Source of the DNA: a virus
DNA length: 23,710 bases
Strand: one strand, 5' to 3'
IMG/VR virus record: IMGVR_UViG_3300031141_000041
Coordinates: 1 to 23,710 of that record
Both the position numbers and the translations under genes were made by a program. The notes beneath the pieces were generated by a model. The model saw only the letters and a list, made by a program, of their open reading frames with translations, was not told where the DNA came from and did no database searches. This document shows positions 12,634 to 19,998 of the stretch, in pieces. Each line of letters starts with the position of its first letter. Within the stretch, counting starts at the first letter, position 1.

Positions 12634-13398
12634 ATGAAAAAATACTTATTTATTACAGTAGCATTATTTATTTCAACGTCATTCACCTCATGTGATAAGG
12701 AGGCAATATACGAAGAGCCGATCGAACTAGAACCTATTAGTGACGCTAGGTTATGTATTAAACGCACAGTAGAACGGGCAAGTACCTTATTTATTAGTGG
12801 AAACACTAAAATATATGAATATACTTACACTGGATCGAGATTATTAAATTGGACCTTAACTCGAATTGACGAAAGTACTACGTCAAAGGAAACATACGAT
12901 AATACTTATAAAAACGGATTAATAACCAGTATGTCAATATATAATACATTAGGTCGAGATGATTCTTATGATTTTGAGTATGATAGTGCAGATAGGGTAA
13001 TTAAACAAATTAAAAACAATGTGGTTGAATTCACATATATCTATATTGGCAATTCTGTGGAAAAATACGATTCTTCTGGAGAATTACAAGTGAAGCAAAC
13101 ATATGACGAGTACGATAACATGATTCAGCGTAAATCTAAGAATGCAATTAATACATGGGAGATTGTCGATATGACTCATGATGATAAAAACATGGCATTT
13201 AAGAATGTAGATATATGGTACCCTACTAGCCCATTTAGATATAAAAGTAGCAACAATTTTATTACACAGGTTTCAAGTACAGACAACTGGTCTCTAACTA
13301 GAGATATAACATACGATTTGAGTGATTTTCCAACAGAGATTACAACATATCACCCTGATGGTATGATAAGTATAGAAACCTTAGAATATAACAAGTAA
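12634..13398 (+). CDS. Predicted lipoprotein with YD-like repeats (254 aa)
   Basis: The signal peptide MKKYLFITVALFISTSFTSC ends in a lipobox cysteine at 20. The mature protein starts CDKEAIYEEP; acidic residues right after the cysteine recall surface-export signals of Bacteroidota lipoproteins. The body is beta-rich with repeated pieces such as IYEYTYTGSRL, YDFEYDSADRVIKQI and KQTYDEYDNMI, typical of secreted YD-repeat/RHS-like lipoproteins of Bacteroidota. It would be anchored in the host envelope. It is the only gene behind family A promoter 5, so it is expressed on its own. A role in superinfection exclusion or surface alteration is speculation. Confidence 0.8.
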   Translation: MKKYLFITVALFISTSFTSCDKEAIYEEPIELEPISDARLCIKRTVERASTLFISGNTKIYEYTYTGSRLLNWTLTRIDESTTSKETYDNTYKNGLITSMSIYNTLGRDDSYDFEYDSADRVIKQIKNNVVEFTYIYIGNSVEKYDSSGELQVKQTYDEYDNMIQRKSKNAINTWEIVDMTHDDKNMAFKNVDIWYPTSPFRYKSSNNFITQVSSTDNWSLTRDITYDLSDFPTEITTYHPDGMISIETLEYNK

Positions 13399-13406
13399 TA
13401 TTCAAC

Positions 13407-13441
13407 AAAGACGAGGACTACATTAATTTATGGTCTTTTTC
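13407..13441 (+). terminator. Possible terminator after the lipoprotein gene
   Basis: AAAGAC (13407-13412) pairs with GTCTTT (13433-13438), followed by TTC. The loop is 20 nt and may pair internally (GAC/GTC alternatives). It is a weak call because the stem is short. Confidence 0.35.
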
Positions 13442-13461
13442 TTGTTATAATCAACCTTTAA

Positions 13462-13503
13462 GTTGAAACAAATCAACATTACATTATATAAAATATAAAT
13501 TAA
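13462..13503 (+). promoter_or_regulatory. Family C promoter-like site 2
   Basis: GTTGAAAC (13462-13469) and TATATAAAATATAAATTAA (13485-13503), starts 23 nt apart. It precedes the UDP-sugar dehydrogenase gene at 13516. Just upstream, AACCTTTAAGTT forms a short palindromic stretch. Confidence 0.55.
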
Positions 13504-13515
13504 TCAAAAATTATT

Positions 13516-14421
13516 ATGCAAAACATAGGTATCATAGGTCAGGGTTTCGTAGGGGGAGCAATTAAAGAAGGTTTCAAAGACCACTTCAGTTTGTTTTTAT
13601 ACGATAAATTCAGTGATGGTAAATCAAATACAAATCTAGAAGGAGTAGTTGCAAATGCAGATGTTATATTCGTATGTGTTCCCACACCAATGGATGCTAG
13701 AACGGGGGAAGCTTCAATATCTATAGTCGAGGAAGTAATATCTGAAATAGACGATATTGCTGGAGATTTAGGTAAAAATCCAACACTTATTATTAAGTCA
13801 ACTGTTCCACCAGGAACTACACAACACTGTAATGATATATCAAGATATTGTGAGGTTGTATTTAATCCAGAATTCTTAACAGAAGCAAATGCAGTTAATG
13901 ACTTTAAAAATCAAAATAGAATAATTATAGGAACATGTGATGGATATCAAGCTGACGAAGTTGTTGCTATATTTAGAAAAGTATTTCCAGATGTTTTAAT
14001 TCCAGTAACAGAATCACAGGAGGCTGAAATGTGTAAGTATATTACTAATACATTCCTTTCTGTCAAAGTCAGTTTCGCTAATGAAATTTACGATATATGT
14101 GAAGCTCATGGAATCGATTATGAAGTTGCAAAAGACTTAGCTATATTAGATCCAAGATTAGGTAATTCGCATTGGATGGTTCCAGGGCCAGATGGTGATA
14201 GAGGATTTGGAGGACATTGTTTCCCAAAAGATCTGCATGGACTATGTTATGTTGCTGAAGAATTTGGAGTAGATGTAGATGTTTTGAAAGCAACATTAAC
14301 CACTAATAATAGAGTTAGAGCGGATCGAGATTGGGAATCACAGGACGGTCGAGCAATCATAAACTATGAACAGATAAAACCAAATAAGGTTAGATCTTTC
14401 TTCAATAGTTTGTTTGCATAA
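13516..14421 (+). CDS. UDP-glucose/GDP-mannose dehydrogenase family protein (short form)
   Basis: A 301-aa protein. The Rossmann loop is GIIGQGFVG (5-13), followed by FVCVPTPMD (52-60), KSTVPPGTT (94-102) and VFNPEFLTEANAVNDF (115-130). CKYITNTFLSVKVSFANEI (173-191) is the central dimer helix with its lysine. GFGGHCFPKDL (230-240) carries the catalytic C235. The family normally oxidises UDP-glucose or a related sugar nucleotide to the uronic acid with two NAD+. It usually has a C-terminal UDP-binding domain and over 380 residues; here that domain is missing, so substrate binding or oligomerisation must differ. It has its own family C promoter. Phage forms may feed surface glycan synthesis or modify host capsule. 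Confidence 0.9.
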   Translation: MQNIGIIGQGFVGGAIKEGFKDHFSLFLYDKFSDGKSNTNLEGVVANADVIFVCVPTPMDARTGEASISIVEEVISEIDDIAGDLGKNPTLIIKSTVPPGTTQHCNDISRYCEVVFNPEFLTEANAVNDFKNQNRIIIGTCDGYQADEVVAIFRKVFPDVLIPVTESQEAEMCKYITNTFLSVKVSFANEIYDICEAHGIDYEVAKDLAILDPRLGNSHWMVPGPDGDRGFGGHCFPKDLHGLCYVAEEFGVDVDVLKATLTTNNRVRADRDWESQDGRAIINYEQIKPNKVRSFFNSLFA

Positions 14422-14453
14422 TAAACAAATAACGAATACCATATATAAAGATC

Positions 14454-14888
14454 ATGAGAAACATACTATTATTTTGGCCTAACTTCATAAGCGAAGGATG
14501 GTTTACAGTTAGATATTACAAAGCAGTAAGATCTATTAAGGAAGAACTTGAACAAGCTAATCTTAGAATAGATTGGATCGGTAGAATATACACAGTTGTT
14601 AATATAGATGAAAGCTTAACGGAACAGCCAGACATAATGCAACAAGCATACGTATTTAAACAATTAGGTCCTATCAATGATATCTTAATTAAGTATGGTT
14701 TATCGAATGATGCTTTTCCAGAACTAAGTAAGATTAGTGATAATTCTTATTTGGTTGTATTATATCCGGAGAACGATAACTTCAATTTATATGGTTTCTT
14801 TAGAAACTTAATATTTGCAGGAATGGTCGCCGGCGCTGGTTATGGAATATATCAAGTTGTTTTAAATCTTATTGAAGCATATAAATAA
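14454..14888 (+). CDS. Membrane-anchored hypothetical protein (144 aa)
   Basis: A soluble N-terminal part beginning MRNILLFWPNFISEGWFTV includes an acidic stretch (VNIDESLTEQPDIM). The C terminus has one hydrophobic segment (about residues 114-138, LIFAGMVAGAGYGIYQVVLNLI), a likely tail anchor. Its stop codon shares a base with the ATG of the nuclease at 14888, so the two are translationally coupled. No family is recognised. Confidence 0.72.
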   Translation: MRNILLFWPNFISEGWFTVRYYKAVRSIKEELEQANLRIDWIGRIYTVVNIDESLTEQPDIMQQAYVFKQLGPINDILIKYGLSNDAFPELSKISDNSYLVVLYPENDNFNLYGFFRNLIFAGMVAGAGYGIYQVVLNLIEAYK

Positions 14889-15643
14889 TGGAAACGACAA
14901 TAGTAAGGGTCGAAAAACACGGGCTTAGGCACTATGAGGTAACATCAGGTGACGGTCGAATTATTGGAGTATTTCCATCAATAACAACAGTATTAGGCGA
15001 GACTAGTGATAAGAGTGGCTTAGCAAAGTGGAGAGAAAGAGTCGGACCTGAAGAAGCAGATAGAATATCAAATCTATCGATGAACAGGGGAACGATAATG
15101 CATAGGTTAATTGAGTTGTATAAGGCAACGAAAGGAACCAGTGCTAGTAGATTAAAGGAACTAAAAAAGATAGCATCAACTGACGAAGAGATCAATCAAT
15201 ATTCCGAGAATGTAGATGGTACTATTTGGTTAGAATCAGGCTGGGAAATGTTCATGAAATTCTATGATAACTCTGATAAATTCTTCGATAGAATAAAGAG
15301 AGTTATATCAGCAGAGAATTTCTTATGGTCAAAGGTTGGATATGCTGGAACTGTAGATAATATTTCAGAAATGACTGATGGTAATATCTTGGTGATAGAT
15401 TATAAAAACTCAAGAAGACCTAAAAGAGATGCGTGGATCCAAGATTATTTGGTGCAAGGTTCATCATACTTCGTTGCCCATTGGGAAAGAAGTGGAATCA
15501 AACCGAATGGCGTGGAAATATGGATAGCGAATGAGGAGGATAGTATTCCTCAAATATTTAAATTAACAGAAGAAGATATTAAATACTATTTTAAAGAATT
15601 TCAAAGAAGATTAGAATTATTTAAAGAAAAATATCCGGTTTAA
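14888..15643 (+). CDS. PD-(D/E)XK exonuclease, MGME1/RecB-nuclease-like
   Basis: A 251-aa protein with the order of motifs seen in MGME1/RecB-type single-strand exonucleases. SITTVLGETSDKSGLAKWRE (31-50) comes first. H72 follows in RGTIMHRLIELY, E143 in SAENF, D157 in AGTVDNIS and D171-x-K173 in VIDYKNS. Last is the QxxxY-type element around Q190 and Y194. The metal site D157-D171-K173 is intact. Likely roles are DNA end processing, recombination or degradation of host or flap DNA. The four-cysteine iron-sulphur cluster of Cas4 and AddB is absent. It is coupled to the upstream membrane protein by a 1-bp overlap and followed after 11 nt by another membrane protein. Confidence 0.85.
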   Translation: METTIVRVEKHGLRHYEVTSGDGRIIGVFPSITTVLGETSDKSGLAKWRERVGPEEADRISNLSMNRGTIMHRLIELYKATKGTSASRLKELKKIASTDEEINQYSENVDGTIWLESGWEMFMKFYDNSDKFFDRIKRVISAENFLWSKVGYAGTVDNISEMTDGNILVIDYKNSRRPKRDAWIQDYLVQGSSYFVAHWERSGIKPNGVEIWIANEEDSIPQIFKLTEEDIKYYFKEFQRRLELFKEKYPV

Positions 15644-15654
15644 CACAACAAATT

Positions 15655-16359
15655 ATGAAAATATTTATTAGAAACATATGGATTCATCTTAGATGGTTCA
15701 TTGTAACAGTACCAGTCCAATTATTTGGAGTATTGACTGCGTTTTACATGGTCCCTATTGCGTATGCATTTAGAGGATTAGGCAAGTGGAGTCCATTTTG
15801 GATATGGATGGATGATGGGAGAATTGACCCCAAATCAAAATCTGGATATTCATCAGACTATTATGTCTTTTTAGATAGAAGAGGTTTAGTGAAAGAGGAT
15901 TTCAAACTTGCATATTATTGGATGGCATCAAGGAACCGAGTTATAAACTTTAGAAGCTTATTCAAAGTACCTTCAGCTAAATTCCCTAAGAAATCAGGTA
16001 ACAACAACATCGTTATTACTAAAACAATAATTGACGACTTACGAAAATATAATGGAACTCCGATAAGACAGGACGGAAGATGGGAAGCTCGTGCCGAATT
16101 AAAATATTTACCAGACAATAAATCTCAAGATATTTGGCAAGTAAATACTGGAGAAATTCAATCTAACAAAACATCGATTATTGGGACAGGTTATATCTTA
16201 TATAGAATAGGAAATTGGCACTCATTCAGGTATTCTAAATGTTTTGAGATTAAAGCAATAAACAGAAACTTAACAATATGGCTTGGAACTAACAATTCAA
16301 CGAATATGATTGCTGCTAAATTTCAACCAATAAAACCATGGGATATCCATCTTAGATAA
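15655..16359 (+). CDS. Hypothetical membrane-associated protein (234 aa)
   Basis: A hydrophobic N-terminal segment (about 14-40, FIVTVPVQLFGVLTAFYMVPI) would insert into a membrane. The rest is polar with many Trp and Tyr residues (KWSPFWIWMDDGRIDPKSKSG, FKLAYYWMASRNRVINFRSL) and a beta-rich C terminus. Similar-looking proteins occur in large phages, but I cannot name a function. It closes the unit that begins at 13516. Confidence 0.72.
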   Translation: MKIFIRNIWIHLRWFIVTVPVQLFGVLTAFYMVPIAYAFRGLGKWSPFWIWMDDGRIDPKSKSGYSSDYYVFLDRRGLVKEDFKLAYYWMASRNRVINFRSLFKVPSAKFPKKSGNNNIVITKTIIDDLRKYNGTPIRQDGRWEARAELKYLPDNKSQDIWQVNTGEIQSNKTSIIGTGYILYRIGNWHSFRYSKCFEIKAINRNLTIWLGTNNSTNMIAAKFQPIKPWDIHLR

Positions 16360-16365
16360 TTTTTG

Positions 16366-16423
16366 AAAATAAGTGTACAAGGGTTTTTTTATATCAATTA
16401 AAAGTGTTATATTTACTTATAAC
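16366..16423 (+). promoter_or_regulatory. Family A promoter repeat, copy 6 (long form)
   Basis: AAAATAAGTGTACAAGGG, TTTTTTTATATC, AATTAAAA, then GTGTTATATTTACTTATAAC. It begins 6 nt after the upstream stop codon and ends 18 nt before the LOG-family start at 16442. Confidence 0.85.
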
Positions 16424-16441
16424 TAATAAACAAAACAAAAT

Positions 16442-17116
16442 ATGAGTAAGATAGATGACGCATGGCAAATCCTAAGAATCCAAGGAGAATTCACAAAAGG
16501 ATTTGATACCTTTAACGAAATAGACATTCCCTGCGTTTCCGTATTTGGAAGTGCTAGAACAAAGGTAGGAAGTAAATGGTATAATGAAGCAAGGGAATTT
16601 GCAAAACTAATAGCATGTGAAGGATTCGGAGTAATTACTGGAGGAGGCCCTGGAATAATGGCAGCATCTAATCACGGAGCTCATGAAGTTTCAGGTAAAT
16701 CCATCGGAATTGGTATTGAGTTACCGTTTGAATCAGGGATGAATAAATACGTTGATTTAGGAATGGAATGTAGATACTTTTTTACAAGAAAGGTAATGTT
16801 CCTTAAATATTCACAAGCATTTGTAGTATTTCCAGGAGGACTTGGAACATTAGATGAATTGTTTGAAGCAATTACACTATCTCAATGTGGACATAATGTT
16901 AAATATCCTATAGTATTGGTTGGAAAAGATTATTGGTCAGGATTAATTGATTGGTTAAAAGATACCGTATTAGAGAGTGGATGTATGAGTCCTAGTGATT
17001 TTGATTTATTTAAAATTGTAGATACTGCTGATGAAGCAAGGAACGAGGTAATGGAACATCATTATAAGAAGGTAACAGCCCCTGGATATGTAGGTAAGGA
17101 TTTTAAAAACTTTTAA
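16442..17116 (+). CDS. LOG-family (lysine decarboxylase-like fold) nucleotide hydrolase
   Basis: A 224-aa protein of the TIGR00730/LOG group. SVFGSAR is at 33-39, GGGPGIMAASNHGA at 67-80, R116-K117 in FFTRKVMF, and PGGLGTLDE at 131-139, the defining nucleotide-binding and catalytic motifs. Characterised members are nucleoside-5'-monophosphate phosphoribohydrolases that split the base from ribose 5-phosphate, including cytokinin activation in plants. In a phage it could recycle or destroy nucleotides, or act on nucleotide signals used in immunity; the last idea is speculation. It leads the unit behind family A promoter 6, which also includes the RNA ligase. Confidence 0.92.
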   Translation: MSKIDDAWQILRIQGEFTKGFDTFNEIDIPCVSVFGSARTKVGSKWYNEAREFAKLIACEGFGVITGGGPGIMAASNHGAHEVSGKSIGIGIELPFESGMNKYVDLGMECRYFFTRKVMFLKYSQAFVVFPGGLGTLDELFEAITLSQCGHNVKYPIVLVGKDYWSGLIDWLKDTVLESGCMSPSDFDLFKIVDTADEARNEVMEHHYKKVTAPGYVGKDFKNF

Positions 17117-17119
17117 TAT

Positions 17120-17395
17120 ATGAAATATTTTATAGAACATAATCAGTATTTTAATGAATTAGGAATTCCAAGTGATCCATACTTTAGAGTATATCACATG
17201 AAGAGGTTTTTAGGATTAATATCTTATAAGAAATATTCAACAGAGACTACTTGTGGAATTGGAGATTGCTATAATACTCCAATTAATTTCAAATCTGAAA
17301 AAGTAGCAAAGAAATTTATTAAAAACATACTTTGTTTAGGTATTAAAACAGAAAACACGAAAATAACTACAATTAAAGAAATAAGCTGTGAGTAA
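17120..17395 (+). CDS. Hypothetical protein (91 aa)
   Basis: Unrecognised basic protein beginning MKYFIEHNQYFNELGIPSD and containing TTCGIGDCYNTPINFKSEKVAKKFIKNIL. It starts 3 nt after the LOG gene and overlaps the next gene by 8 bp. No membrane segment is seen. Confidence 0.7.
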   Translation: MKYFIEHNQYFNELGIPSDPYFRVYHMKRFLGLISYKKYSTETTCGIGDCYNTPINFKSEKVAKKFIKNILCLGIKTENTKITTIKEISCE

Positions 17396-17696
17396 AAACA
17401 TTACATATAACATAGGGTACGAAGGTTTCGGTACTAGTGGAATACTTTCTAAATTCCCAACACTATTAGAAAATACAAGTTTCACTGAATTTGTTAAAAT
17501 AGTAAGAGATACTCAATCAATAGACACTTTATGGGAATGGGCCACTGATTTTAGAGTTACCACATCAACAATGTGTTTGTTTATTAGAATAGATGATGGG
17601 GAATTCTATTGGGAGTATAAGATAAAGCTTATGAATGTCCGAGAATACAGAGCTAAATGGGAAAGCAAGTATGGCCCATGGAACATGGAATATTAA
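17388..17696 (+). CDS. Hypothetical protein (102 aa), GTG start
   Basis: The likely start is GTG at 17388, overlapping the previous stop; no ATG lies early in the frame. The protein is soluble, with aromatic-rich stretches (TLWEWATDFRVTTSTM, GEFYWEYKIKLMNVREYRAKWE). No family is recognised. It is part of the unit behind family A promoter 6. Confidence 0.68.
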   Translation: MSKNITYNIGYEGFGTSGILSKFPTLLENTSFTEFVKIVRDTQSIDTLWEWATDFRVTTSTMCLFIRIDDGEFYWEYKIKLMNVREYRAKWESKYGPWNMEY

Positions 17697-17734
17697 AGCA
17701 GAATTAAGAGTAATATAACCTATAAAGAATTAAT

Positions 17735-18778
17735 ATGAGAAAGCTAGCAACAATTAAAAAGATTGATAATATCGTTCCAATCGAAGGAGCAGATATGATA
17801 GAACTTGCAGTTATAGGAGGATGGAACGTAGTAGTCGGTAAAGCGGTAAAACATTCTATTGGAGATCTAGTAGTTTATTGTGAGATTGATTCATTTTTAC
17901 CAATAGAACCTGAATTTGAGTTCTTAAGAAAAAGTTCTTACAGAAAAATGTTAGATGACGAAGGATTTCGTTTGAAAACCATTAGACTTAGAGGACAATA
18001 TTCACAAGGACTTGTATTACCATTAGGTGATGCAATAGAAGTAATGAATAGAAGATCAGATATTAGGCATGTTGTTCCATTCGGAGAGGGAGATGACGTA
18101 ACTGAAATGCTAGGTATTATCAAGTATGATCCACCAATCCCACCTGAATTAGCAGGGAAAGTTAAAGGTAACTTTCCAAGTTTCTTAAGAAAAACTGATG
18201 AGGAAAGAATTCAAAATCTTGATGCTGAATTTGCATCATGGAAAGATGAAGATCTTAAGTTCTATGTTACTGAGAAATTAGATGGAAGTTCTGCTACATA
18301 TTACTGGAGAAATGGAGAATTTGGAGTATGTTCAAGGAATTTAGAGCTTTTAGAAACTGAAGGAAATTCATTCTGGAAAGTTGCAAGAGAACTTAAATTA
18401 GAAGAAAAGTTATCAAAACTAGGAAGGAACATATCTCTTCAAGGAGAATTAATAGGTGAAGGGATCCAAGGAAACAGATATCGTATAAAGGGCCAAACTG
18501 TTAGATTCTTTAATGTATTTGATATTGATAAATACAAAAGAGTCGGATATCCTGAAATGACTAATCTAATTAGTGAGGTATTCGAATTACAGATGGTTCC
18601 AGTTTGTGCTGTTCCAGGCTTTGAATTACCAGAAACTGTTCAAGATCTATTAGAACTTGCAGAAGCTAAATCTATATTAAACAATAAAGCACAAAGAGAA
18701 GGAGTTGTTATTAGAAGTAGCGACAATACTATTTCATTTAAAGCAATTAGTAACAAGTTTTTATTAAAATCAGAATAA
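17735..18778 (+). CDS. RNA ligase (Deinococcus DraRnl/Rnl5-like)
   Basis: A 347-aa protein. The N-terminal 100 residues (RKLATIKKIDNIVPIEGADM...YCEIDSFLPIE) form the OB-like module typical of the DraRnl group. The nucleotidyltransferase core then shows K181 in TEKLDGSS (adenylated lysine), QGELIGEGIQGN (236-247), FFNVFDI (258-264), EGVVIR (322-327) and SFKAIS (334-339). It ends near motif V, the right length for this group. DraRnl-type enzymes seal nicked RNA duplexes with a 3'-OH. In a phage with tRNAs, repair of tRNAs cut by host anticodon nucleases is a natural role (inference). No polynucleotide kinase is present in the window. Confidence 0.92.
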   Translation: MRKLATIKKIDNIVPIEGADMIELAVIGGWNVVVGKAVKHSIGDLVVYCEIDSFLPIEPEFEFLRKSSYRKMLDDEGFRLKTIRLRGQYSQGLVLPLGDAIEVMNRRSDIRHVVPFGEGDDVTEMLGIIKYDPPIPPELAGKVKGNFPSFLRKTDEERIQNLDAEFASWKDEDLKFYVTEKLDGSSATYYWRNGEFGVCSRNLELLETEGNSFWKVARELKLEEKLSKLGRNISLQGELIGEGIQGNRYRIKGQTVRFFNVFDIDKYKRVGYPEMTNLISEVFELQMVPVCAVPGFELPETVQDLLELAEAKSILNNKAQREGVVIRSSDNTISFKAISNKFLLKSE

Positions 18779-18796
18779 ATTTAAAATAAGCATAAT

Positions 18797-19861
18797 ATGA
18801 AGAAAAACAAGGAATTTTTATACAACTATTTAAATGCATATTCACCAGCAGGGCAAGAGCAAGAGGGACAGGCTATCTGGGAAAATTACATTGAAGATCA
18901 TGTTGATGTAATTAAAACCGATGCATATGGAACGTCGTATGGTATTAGAAGAACAAAGAATGTAGAACAACCTTTAAAAGTTGTGATTGAGGCACATTGC
19001 GATGAAATCGCTTGGATAATTACACATATCGAGGCTGATGGTATGATTAGAGTTAAAAGACATGGTGGATCAGATAATATGATTGCACCTAGTAAAACTG
19101 TGATGATACATACACATAAAGGTGCAAAGGTTAAAGGATTATTCGGTTGGCCTGCAATTCATACAAGAAATGCATATACTTCAATGGGATATGATCAGCA
19201 TGAATTATGGGTAGATACTGGGTTAAAAGATCTTGCTGCTGTAAATAAAGCAGGAGTTGAAGTTGGAAACTTAATTACATTCGATGATCAGTTCCATGAA
19301 ATGGGAGACTTTTACGTAGGGAGATCATTAGATAATAAGATCGGCGGTTATATCATTGCAGAAGCTCTTAGAGAGATCTCAGAGAAGAAACATGAATTAC
19401 CTTATGATTTATACGTTGTAAATTCAGTTCAAGAAGAGGTTGGATTACATGGTGCTAAGAAGATTGCTAAATTATTACAAGCAGATCTTGCGCTAGTTCA
19501 TGATGTATGTCATTCACTTAGTTTGAAAATGGATTCAGCTAAAGATGGAAGTATGAAAGCTGGGGATGGTCCATGTATTGAATATACTCCACAGAATCAC
19601 AGAGGTATTAATAAGATGATTAGGAAAATTGCTGATGAGAATAAAGTACCACTTCAATTAATAGTAGGATCAATGGGGAATGACACTATGGCATTCTTTA
19701 TGGAGAATACTCCGACTGCAATCATAGCAACCCCTCTTAAGTATATGCATACAACTGTTGAAATGGCGGCAAAGAAAGATGTTAAAAGAGCTATTAAGTT
19801 GTTTGTAAAGTTCTTATTGGAATTAACACCAGCAAAAATTAATGAAATAAATAATAAATAA
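18797..19861 (+). CDS. M42-family metallo-aminopeptidase
   Basis: A 354-aa protein with all metal and catalytic residues of M42 peptidases: H67 and D69 in EAHCDEIAW, D179 in RSLDNKIGG, E213-E214 in VQEEVGLHGA, D236 in LVHDVCH, and H318 in YMHTTVE. Family members are cytoplasmic, large tetrahedral oligomers that remove N-terminal residues from peptides using two Zn or Co ions. No signal peptide is present. It ends the unit that begins with the LOG gene, and terminator copy 2 follows 5 nt after the stop. It could complete breakdown of host protein during infection together with the papain-like protease; this is inference. Confidence 0.93.
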   Translation: MKKNKEFLYNYLNAYSPAGQEQEGQAIWENYIEDHVDVIKTDAYGTSYGIRRTKNVEQPLKVVIEAHCDEIAWIITHIEADGMIRVKRHGGSDNMIAPSKTVMIHTHKGAKVKGLFGWPAIHTRNAYTSMGYDQHELWVDTGLKDLAAVNKAGVEVGNLITFDDQFHEMGDFYVGRSLDNKIGGYIIAEALREISEKKHELPYDLYVVNSVQEEVGLHGAKKIAKLLQADLALVHDVCHSLSLKMDSAKDGSMKAGDGPCIEYTPQNHRGINKMIRKIADENKVPLQLIVGSMGNDTMAFFMENTPTAIIATPLKYMHTTVEMAAKKDVKRAIKLFVKFLLELTPAKINEINNK

Positions 19862-19866
19862 TTCTT

Positions 19867-19936
19867 AGAGACCTCCTGATTCCACCTAGTATATTCGTTT
19901 GTAATTATTCAATATACTTGTCCAGGGGGTCTTTTT
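19867..19936 (+). terminator. Long-loop terminator element, copy 2
   Basis: AGAGACCTCCTG (19867-19878) pairs with CAGGGGGTCTTT (19923-19934), then Ts. The 44-nt loop shares ATTCCA, GTTTGT, TTATTCAAT and TTGTC with copy 1 at 11869. Stem changes relative to copy 1 keep pairing, which supports RNA structure. It terminates the LOG to M42 unit. Confidence 0.78.
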
Positions 19937-19955
19937 ATTATAAACAATAGGAATT

Positions 19956-19970
19956 AAGATATATAATATA
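19956..19970 (+). promoter_or_regulatory. Family B promoter-like site 4
   Basis: AAGATATATAATATA follows terminator copy 2. No TTTGT box is present at 25-27 nt upstream; the terminator T run lies there instead. It would drive the genes from 19999. Confidence 0.4.
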
Positions 19971-19998
19971 CATAAAACTTAAAACAAACAATAGAGTT

